Assembly (NCBI GenBank): GCA_001657325.1
Contig: LWRO01000015.1
Span: 1-64,000, forward strand
Source: Geitlerinema sp. BBD 1991-9
Lineage (GTDB): Bacteria; Cyanobacteriota; Cyanobacteriia; Cyanobacteriales; Geitlerinemataceae
Direction: 5' to 3'
Length of the DNA: 64,000 bases
Shown: piece by piece, positions 58,601-64,000 of the stretch
Layout of the letters: the number at the start of each line of letters is the position of its first letter
Position numbering within the stretch: position 1 is the first letter of the stretch
Notes under the pieces: model-generated
What the model saw: the letters and a program-made list of their open reading frames with translations, nothing else
Database searches by the model: none
What the model was told of the DNA's origin: nothing
Program-made: the position numbers and the translations under genes

Positions 58601-61600
58601 TTATGCAGGAGTGAGTAATGCGACGGTTTGAGGCGATCGACGGACGATCGATAGGTAAGCGCAAGGTACGAAATACAACGCCAATAACGTCGCGCCCACA
58701 ATTCCCCCAGAAATCGCCACAGCCAGTGGCGGCCAGAATCCTCCGCCTTCCAAGACCAACGGAACGAAGCCGATCGCGGTGGTTAGCGTCGTCGCCACGA
58801 CGTGACGGCTCGATCGAATCACCACCTCCCGAATGGCGCGACGGTTCCCCACTCGGGCTTCTGAATCTTCGCGCAACGCCACCAACACCACTACGGAATC
58901 GTTCACCGCAACGCCCACTAAACCAAAGGTTCCGACAATTCCCATAAACCCGAAGGGATAGCCGAACAACCACAGGGAAAACAACCCCAACCCGATCGAT
59001 CCGACTCCAACTGCACCAATGAGCGCAGCCATGCGGAACGAACGCAGCGACAGCACCAACGTAGCCACCATCAATACGCCGAGAACGCCGACACTAGAAA
59101 GCATTCCCCCCAATGCACTATCTCGTTCTTCAGCTTCGCCGCCGATTTCCGTGGAATATCCGGCCGGTAGTACGAAATCGGACGCAGCGAGTTTCGATCG
59201 AAACTGTCCCAACACCTCGGCGGGTAAGACTCCGGCAGAAATGTAAGCTTGAATGAGGTTAAACCGCCGTCCGTTGCGTCGCGTAATCGTCGAAAGCTCT
59301 GGTTGTAGCGCCAACTTGCCCAATGCAGAGAGGGGAACCGTATCGATCGAGCCGGGAAGATTGCGATCGCGCGTTTCTGCGGTGGGAAGCAATCCCAACG
59401 AGGTTACTTGCTCTAAATTCCCGCGATCGAGATCGCCAACCCGAACGCGCACGGGTAATTCTTCCATCTCTTCTAAGATCGATCCCCCCACTTGTCCCTC
59501 GAGGGTTGCATCTAACTGTCGGGAAATTGCAGCGTTGTCCAATCCCGCTAAACGCGCTTCCTCTTCATCGATTTGTAAGGTCAGTTGCGGGATGACTTCG
59601 CTGAGACTGTCCCGTGTATGGGTGACTTGGGGAATATTGGTGAGAATCGATCGAGCTTGTTCGCCCAAGATTTGTAGGCGTTCGAGGTCGGAACCGTAAA
59701 TCCGTAACTCGACGGGAGCATCGAACGGCGGCCCCTGTTCGAGCTGTCGCACGATCGATCGTGCTTCTGGAAAGGCTCGGTCTAACTGCGATTGCAACGA
59801 TCGAACGAGATCGAGGCTCACGCGATCGCTCAATTGAACGAGACCTTGGGCGTAATTGGCATACTGTTCTCGACCGCCGGTTAAGTTGTAGTAAAACCGA
59901 GGTGCGCTGCGACCGAGAAACCAGTGAACGTCTGTCACGCCAGGGTCAGCTACCATCAGCGTTCTGACGCGATCGACTGCGTACTGTGTTTGCTGTAGGG
60001 AGGCGGAAGCGGGGAGTTCGATCTCGATTTGTAACTGATCGCGATCGGTGGGTGGAAAAAACTGTTCGGTGAGCGTCGCCGCGCCGACAAATCCTGCAAC
60101 GGGTAAACTCATTGACAGTAAAATGCCGAGTGCGGGTCGTGCTAACGTCCGACGCAAGCTGCGTCGATACAGTTGGGTCAGCCAAGGATGGGAATATCCC
60201 ACGTTCCACCACGCATTTGATGTATTCGATCGAGGGTTGGTATGTCGGTTTTCGATCGTCGATCGACGCATCCAAACAGTTAACGCCGGAAGTACCGTAA
60301 GCGAGAGAAACAGCGAGGAGGATACGGCTAAAATAACGCCGATGGCGATGGTTCCGACAAATTCTCCCGGGCCACCGGGCATTAACACGATCGGGACAAA
60401 TGCCAAAATTGTGGTGATGGTCGAGCCGAGTAATGGTGCGCTGAGATGCTGAATACTTTGGGAAATTGCAGCTTTCGGCGGTGCGCCCGCATTGAGGTGG
60501 TGGTTGACTTCATCGACGACGACAATCGCGGTATCGATGAGCAATCCCAGGGCGACGATTAACCCCGTAATTGACATTTGGTGAAGGGGAATTCCGAGAA
60601 TTTGCATCCATCCCAACACCATGTAACTCGAGAGCGGCAGGGCAATTCCAACGACAATCGCGGATTGCCAACCCATAACGAAAAAGGTTACGCCAAAGAC
60701 CAATCCTGCACCTAAAAGCAAATTAAAAATTAAACTTTGCAGTCTAGTTTCAACGTAATTACTTTGGTTGAAAATAACCTGAATTTCCAGGTCTGAAGGT
60801 AGCTGGTTTTGAAATCGATCGAATGTTTTTTCGACTGCTTTTCCCCATCGATCGATCCGGTAGTTCGATTCGACAAAACTTGCTAAAACAATGGCGGGAC
60901 GACCGCTCGTTACAGCTAGTTCGGTAGGTGGTTGTGCGATACCCTTGCTAATGCTGGCCATGTCTCCTAAACGCACGAACTGGCCGTCGTTTCCAAAGCG
61001 GATGGGAATATTGCGAACGCGCTCGATCGAATCGAGTTCAGATTCGACTTCGATCGAGCGATCGCTTCGATCGCTGCGAAATTGCCCCGCACTGAGTTTG
61101 GCATCGCTTTGAAAAATTTGTTGAGAAACGGCTGAAGCGGTGAGATCGATCGAAGTCAGGGCGGACGGTTCGATTTCAACGGTAATTTCTTCGCTCGGAT
61201 CGCCAAAAATTTCAACTTTTTCGGTTCCGTTCAAGCCTTCAATTTCATCTTTCAGGGATTCCGCTAAACGTCGTAAAATCGCATAATTCGGCGGATCGTC
61301 TCGATTCCAAGTCAACGCCGCGATCGAGGCGTAAGCTTTGACTTCAAATTCTTCGAGTTCGGGATCGGTAGTTCCAGGTGGTAACTCACTAGCGGCTTCG
61401 TCGAGTTTATCGCGAACTCTCGACCAAATATTATCGACGCGATCGCCTTTGATTCGATCGAATAATTCAATTTGAATAATCGAACTGCCCGCTCTCGATG
61501 CAGATTCGTAAGTTTCAATTTCTTCAATTTCAGACAGTCGATCTTCAATCTTTTCAGTAACCAGAGCTTCGATCCGTTCTGCATCTGCTCCTGGTAAAAA

Positions 61601-61741
61601 GGTTTTGACAATAGCGTTACGTGAGGTGAGTTCGGGATCTTCTAATCTGGGAAGTGTGAAAAACGAAGATAATCCCCAAACCAGGATGAGGACGATCGAA
61701 AGGACGAGCAGTCGAGCATTTCGATAAAATAAGGAACTCAC
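58601..61741 (-). CDS. RND-family efflux pump inner-membrane transporter
   Basis: A 1046-residue AcrB/MdtB-type transporter, normal length. A first membrane helix (LLVLSIVLILVWGLSSFFTLPRLEDPEL) is followed by two large periplasmic loops and two blocks of membrane helices: TGLIVALGLLIDTAIVVVDEVNHHL in the first block, with proton-relay acids, and FMGIVGTFGLVGVAVNDSVVVLVALRE in the second. The second block keeps fewer acidic relay residues, as is usual. Upstream on the same strand are a glutathione transferase and a HlyD adaptor, together a tripartite export system lacking only an outer-membrane channel in this window. Substrate unknown. Confidence 0.93.
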   Translation of the reverse strand: MSSLFYRNARLLVLSIVLILVWGLSSFFTLPRLEDPELTSRNAIVKTFLPGADAERIEALVTEKIEDRLSEIEEIETYESASRAGSSIIQIELFDRIKGDRVDNIWSRVRDKLDEAASELPPGTTDPELEEFEVKAYASIAALTWNRDDPPNYAILRRLAESLKDEIEGLNGTEKVEIFGDPSEEITVEIEPSALTSIDLTASAVSQQIFQSDAKLSAGQFRSDRSDRSIEVESELDSIERVRNIPIRFGNDGQFVRLGDMASISKGIAQPPTELAVTSGRPAIVLASFVESNYRIDRWGKAVEKTFDRFQNQLPSDLEIQVIFNQSNYVETRLQSLIFNLLLGAGLVFGVTFFVMGWQSAIVVGIALPLSSYMVLGWMQILGIPLHQMSITGLIVALGLLIDTAIVVVDEVNHHLNAGAPPKAAISQSIQHLSAPLLGSTITTILAFVPIVLMPGGPGEFVGTIAIGVILAVSSSLFLSLTVLPALTVWMRRSTIENRHTNPRSNTSNAWWNVGYSHPWLTQLYRRSLRRTLARPALGILLSMSLPVAGFVGAATLTEQFFPPTDRDQLQIEIELPASASLQQTQYAVDRVRTLMVADPGVTDVHWFLGRSAPRFYYNLTGGREQYANYAQGLVQLSDRVSLDLVRSLQSQLDRAFPEARSIVRQLEQGPPFDAPVELRIYGSDLERLQILGEQARSILTNIPQVTHTRDSLSEVIPQLTLQIDEEEARLAGLDNAAISRQLDATLEGQVGGSILEEMEELPVRVRVGDLDRGNLEQVTSLGLLPTAETRDRNLPGSIDTVPLSALGKLALQPELSTITRRNGRRFNLIQAYISAGVLPAEVLGQFRSKLAASDFVLPAGYSTEIGGEAEERDSALGGMLSSVGVLGVLMVATLVLSLRSFRMAALIGAVGVGSIGLGLFSLWLFGYPFGFMGIVGTFGLVGVAVNDSVVVLVALREDSEARVGNRRAIREVVIRSSRHVVATTLTTAIGFVPLVLEGGGFWPPLAVAISGGIVGATLLALYFVPCAYLSIVRRSPQTVALLTPA

Positions 61742-61786
61742 GGAAAGACACTCCTGTTTGAGTTTTGGCTTTTGAGTTTTAGCTTT

Positions 61787-62488
61787 TTAGCTTTGAAGCT
61801 CGAGTTTTGAATTCTCGATCGAATTTAAATACTGGCGACGGCGTTTCAACCAAGCTTTGACAGCAACTTTTAAAACACGCTTAAATCGAGTCCATCCCTG
61901 TTCCGTGAGTTCGATCTCTTGCCAGGATGACCGTGATTTTAGGTGCTTCAACCAAGTATTGACTCGAGGATAGTTTGTCAGTGAAACGCCTAAATCTTCT
62001 AGGTTTGGGGCAAGCGTTCCCGCAACCAGATCGGCAACACTCAAGCGATCTCCTGCAAAAAATGTTTTACCTTCCAAGAGATTCTCGAAAAAATTCAGAA
62101 TATTTATCGATCGCTTGCAAGCATAATTAAACTCCTCTGAATCGTCTTGCTTGAGAATCAGCGTCACCATTGCTGGCAATAGTTCGTTAAAAGAAACAGA
62201 CTGCACCATGCGGACATTTGCTAAAGTTTTTGCATCTTTGGGCAACAAACTCGGCTGAGGATATTTGACTTCTAAATAGTCGAGAATTGCAGCAGATTCA
62301 AAAACCTTAAAATCTCCATCGGTTAAAACGGGAACGTGACAGAACGGGTTAATATCTCGAAATTCATCTGTAAACTGATCGCCGTCGAGTTGGACGGGGA
62401 CGAGTTGAAAGTCCAGTTGCTTTTCCAACAAAGCCAGCCAAACTGGACGAGAGTAGAGCGACGGACGGGCGTAATACAGTTTCAACAT
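61787..62488 (-). CDS. Glutathione S-transferase-like protein
   Basis: A 233-residue GST. The thioredoxin-like N-terminus reads MLKLYYARPSLYSRPVWLALLEKQLDF, with NPFCHVPVLTDGDFKVFESAAILDYLE as the glutathione-binding stretch. The helical C-terminal domain has GKTFFAGDRLSVADLVAGTLAP. A basic tail (VAVKAWLKRRRQYL) follows. It lies between the HlyD adaptor and the RND pump, so conjugation and export of electrophiles may be linked. The short spacer to the RND gene (61742-61786) is made of heptad-like TTTGAG/TTTTAG units. Confidence 0.88.
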   Translation of the reverse strand: MLKLYYARPSLYSRPVWLALLEKQLDFQLVPVQLDGDQFTDEFRDINPFCHVPVLTDGDFKVFESAAILDYLEVKYPQPSLLPKDAKTLANVRMVQSVSFNELLPAMVTLILKQDDSEEFNYACKRSINILNFFENLLEGKTFFAGDRLSVADLVAGTLAPNLEDLGVSLTNYPRVNTWLKHLKSRSSWQEIELTEQGWTRFKRVLKVAVKAWLKRRRQYLNSIENSKLELQS

Positions 62489-62532
62489 GGTTGGTTCTCG
62501 CTAAATTTCAGATAAGACGTTTAATGAACCTC

Positions 62533-62677
62533 CCTTAATCCCCCCTTAATCCCCCCTTCACAAGAGGGGAAACTCGCTCCCTCCCCTTCACAAGAGGGGA
62601 AACTCGCTCCCTCCCCTTCACAAGAGGGGAAACTCGCTCCCTCCCCTTCACAAGAGGGGATTAAGGGGGGATTAAGG
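62533..62677. repeat. 30-base tandem repeat array inside long inverted arms
   Basis: A 30-base unit (CTCCCCTTCACAAGAGGGGA then AACTCGCTCC) is repeated, with copies at 62581 and 62611, a slightly changed one at 62551, and a partial one at 62641. Each has a hairpin CCCCT/AGGGG. The array is bounded by perfect 22-base inverted arms at 62533-62554 and 62656-62677, built of CCTTAATCCC-type units. It sits between the HlyD and GST genes, in the predicted operon. Confidence 0.9.
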
Positions 62678-62716
62678 GGTGGGTTCAGAAATATTTATGC
62701 AGGAGGTCTAATGGAC

Positions 62717-64000
62717 TTAAAAATTCAAAGCCACTAATTGCCCTGGTACTAAACGCTGAGTCCTGTTACTCACCACGACTTCGCCGGATTGCAACGTACC
62801 GCGCACGAACACGAGATCGCCCTGTTCGTGAATCACTTCAACCACTCGGCGCTCGATGCGATACACCGACTCGGATGCAGGCGTTTCAGCTTCGATGGGG
62901 ACGTAGCACGCCCACAACCCCCGATCCGCGCGAACCAGTGCCGCTGTAGGCAGCCAAAATCCTTCGATCGATTGGGTTTGCGTGAGTTCTAATCGCGCGA
63001 CGACACCCGGCGCAATTTCGATCGTCGCTGGTGTCTCTAGCTGCAAGATGACGGTTTGGGTACGTGTCGCCGCATCGACTTCGGGCAAGATCGATCGAAT
63101 GTCAGCGGAATAGGTTCGATCGCCAACGTTGACGCGATGGCGTTCCCCGACATTCAACATCGCCGCTACGTCAGTGGGAACCCCCACCCGCACCTCGGGA
63201 CGAGTGTTTTCCACCAACCGCACGATCGATTCTCCTTCTCCAACGACGGTTCCTTCGTCGAGGTAGCGAACGGACACGGTTCCTGAAAAGGGTGCGTCGA
63301 TCGAGCTTTTACGGCGTTCGATGTCGAGACTGGCAATTTGTGCGTCGATTTGTTGCACGATCGCAGCTTGTGCGTCGATTTGCTCGATGCGGGTTCCCGT
63401 CAGCAATTCGTCAAGCTGGCTGCGAGCAGCGTCTACCCGTGCGGCTTGTGCGTCGATTTGCTCGACTCGGGTTCCTGTCAGCAATTCGTCGAGTTGTCGG
63501 CGAGCGGCGTTCAGTTCGGCTTGCAGCGCATCGGCGGCGGTGGCGGCTTCGTCGAACTGCTCCCGAGAAACGGCTCCCCCTCGGTACAGTCGCTCGCGGC
63601 GGTTGGCTTGCAATTGTGCCAGTTGCAATCGTTCTTCGATATTTCGGACGTTGGCGCGGGCGGTATCGATGGTTTCACGGCGCGGCCCGGCTTGGAGTTC
63701 TTGCAGGATGGCGGTTTCCTGGGCGAGTACCGCTTGTGCGGTGGCGATGTCTTCAGTTCTGGGCCCGGCTTCGAGTTCTTGCAGTCGCGCGGTGGCTTGG
63801 GCTTTTTGGGCGATGAGTTCCAATCGCTGGCTGTCTAAACGACTCGTATCGAGTTGGGCGATCGGCGTTCCTGCTTCGATCGAATCGCCTTCGTTGACGA
63901 ACAGCGAAACCACGAGTCCCGATCGCTCGAAACTCAGATTGCTGGTTCGGGGTGCTTCGATTTCTCCCGTGTAGCTTTGCGAAACCTCATAAGAATTAAC
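62717..64000 (-). CDS. HlyD/RND periplasmic adaptor protein (partial, start beyond window)
   Basis: The visible 427 codons run off the right edge. A lipoyl half-motif (IEAPRTSNLSFERSGLVVSLFVNEGDSIEAGTPIAQLD) is followed by long coiled-coil hairpin helices with internal repeats (LQELEAGPRTEDI and LQELQAGPRRETI; two copies of a segment ending LDELLTGTR.EQIDAQAA), then the second lipoyl half (SSIDAPFSGTVSVRYLDEGTVVGEGESIVRLVE), and a beta-barrel. Such adaptors bridge an RND pump to an outer-membrane channel. The GST and RND genes follow on the same strand. The frame continues to base 64000 without a stop, so the true start lies outside. Confidence 0.9.
   Translation of the reverse strand, partial: VNSYEVSQSYTGEIEAPRTSNLSFERSGLVVSLFVNEGDSIEAGTPIAQLDTSRLDSQRLELIAQKAQATARLQELEAGPRTEDIATAQAVLAQETAILQELQAGPRRETIDTARANVRNIEERLQLAQLQANRRERLYRGGAVSREQFDEAATAADALQAELNAARRQLDELLTGTRVEQIDAQAARVDAARSQLDELLTGTRIEQIDAQAAIVQQIDAQIASLDIERRKSSIDAPFSGTVSVRYLDEGTVVGEGESIVRLVENTRPEVRVGVPTDVAAMLNVGERHRVNVGDRTYSADIRSILPEVDAATRTQTVILQLETPATIEIAPGVVARLELTQTQSIEGFWLPTAALVRADRGLWACYVPIEAETPASESVYRIERRVVEVIHEQGDLVFVRGTLQSGEVVVSNRTQRLVPGQLVALNF

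Noticed and set aside
62551-62660. Regular 30-base repeats considered as a CRISPR array
   Set aside because: The units are directly adjacent with no unique spacers, and no cas genes are present.
63292-63974. Overlapping plus-strand frames of 166-217 codons opposite the HlyD gene
   Set aside because: They are antisense to a clear HlyD coiled coil with internal repeats and have Ser/Cys/Arg-rich shadow composition.

Overview
The window is chromosomal DNA from a cyanobacterium. It carries cytochrome b6f genes in two places (petC-petA and petB-petD), the Mg-chelatase large subunit ChlH, zeta-carotene desaturase, the D1-processing protease CtpA, and several families known mainly from cyanobacteria (DUF3067, DUF2808, Zam-type RNB exonuclease). 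The palindrome CGATCG is scattered throughout at high density, as in cyanobacterial genomes rich in HIP1-like sites. I cannot name the species from sequence alone; a filamentous, Oscillatoriales-type strain would fit.

Layout. 0-5.5 kb: an interrupted VKOR-thioredoxin end, a CcdA/DsbD-type thiol transporter, an Rrf2 regulator upstream of cysteine synthase, a J-domain protein, a TPR protein and a small zinc-ribbon membrane protein. 5.6-14.1 kb: an AT-richer accessory island with a LysM-papain (C1) peptidase, a giant caspase-nSTAND-WD40 protein, a divergent TRYPCO1 (CU044_2847-type) protein, and an ECF sigma/anti-sigma pair. 14.5-27.3 kb: an RTX protein, a LapA-domain protein, ubiX, a Zam/RNase R-like exonuclease, an ABC ATPase, a SRPBCC protein, zds/crtQ, an IMPase-family phosphatase, DUF3067 and petC-petA. 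27.3-29.9 kb: gene debris, a XisI-like protein, a membrane protein and an AbiEii-type nucleotidyltransferase. 30-37.7 kb: chlH, a zinc-ribbon/GAF/pseudo-receiver protein, and dndC broken by one stop codon, divergent from an intact dndB. 39.5-50.9 kb: ctpA divergent from petB-petD, an Ig/propeller protein, an alpha/beta hydrolase, a methyltransferase, a tandem GNAT, DUF2808, rpsN and aat. 51-56.7 kb: two histidine kinases with near-duplicate kinase cores; the second is fused to an NCS1-type permease through a cysteine-rich segment. 57-64 kb: aldo/keto reductase, MerR regulator, RND pump, glutathione transferase and a partial HlyD adaptor, all on the minus strand.

The most interesting items are: (1) the caspase-nSTAND-WD40/TRYPCO1/C1-peptidase island, a candidate conflict or regulated-death system; (2) the permease-histidine kinase fusion beside a soluble paralogue, with no receiver gene nearby; (3) the phosphorothioation remnant, where dndC is cut by a single TAA, dndB is intact, and dndD/dndE are absent. 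Several intergenic regions hold strong hairpins or repeats. No rRNA, tRNA, CRISPR array or transposase gene was recognised.
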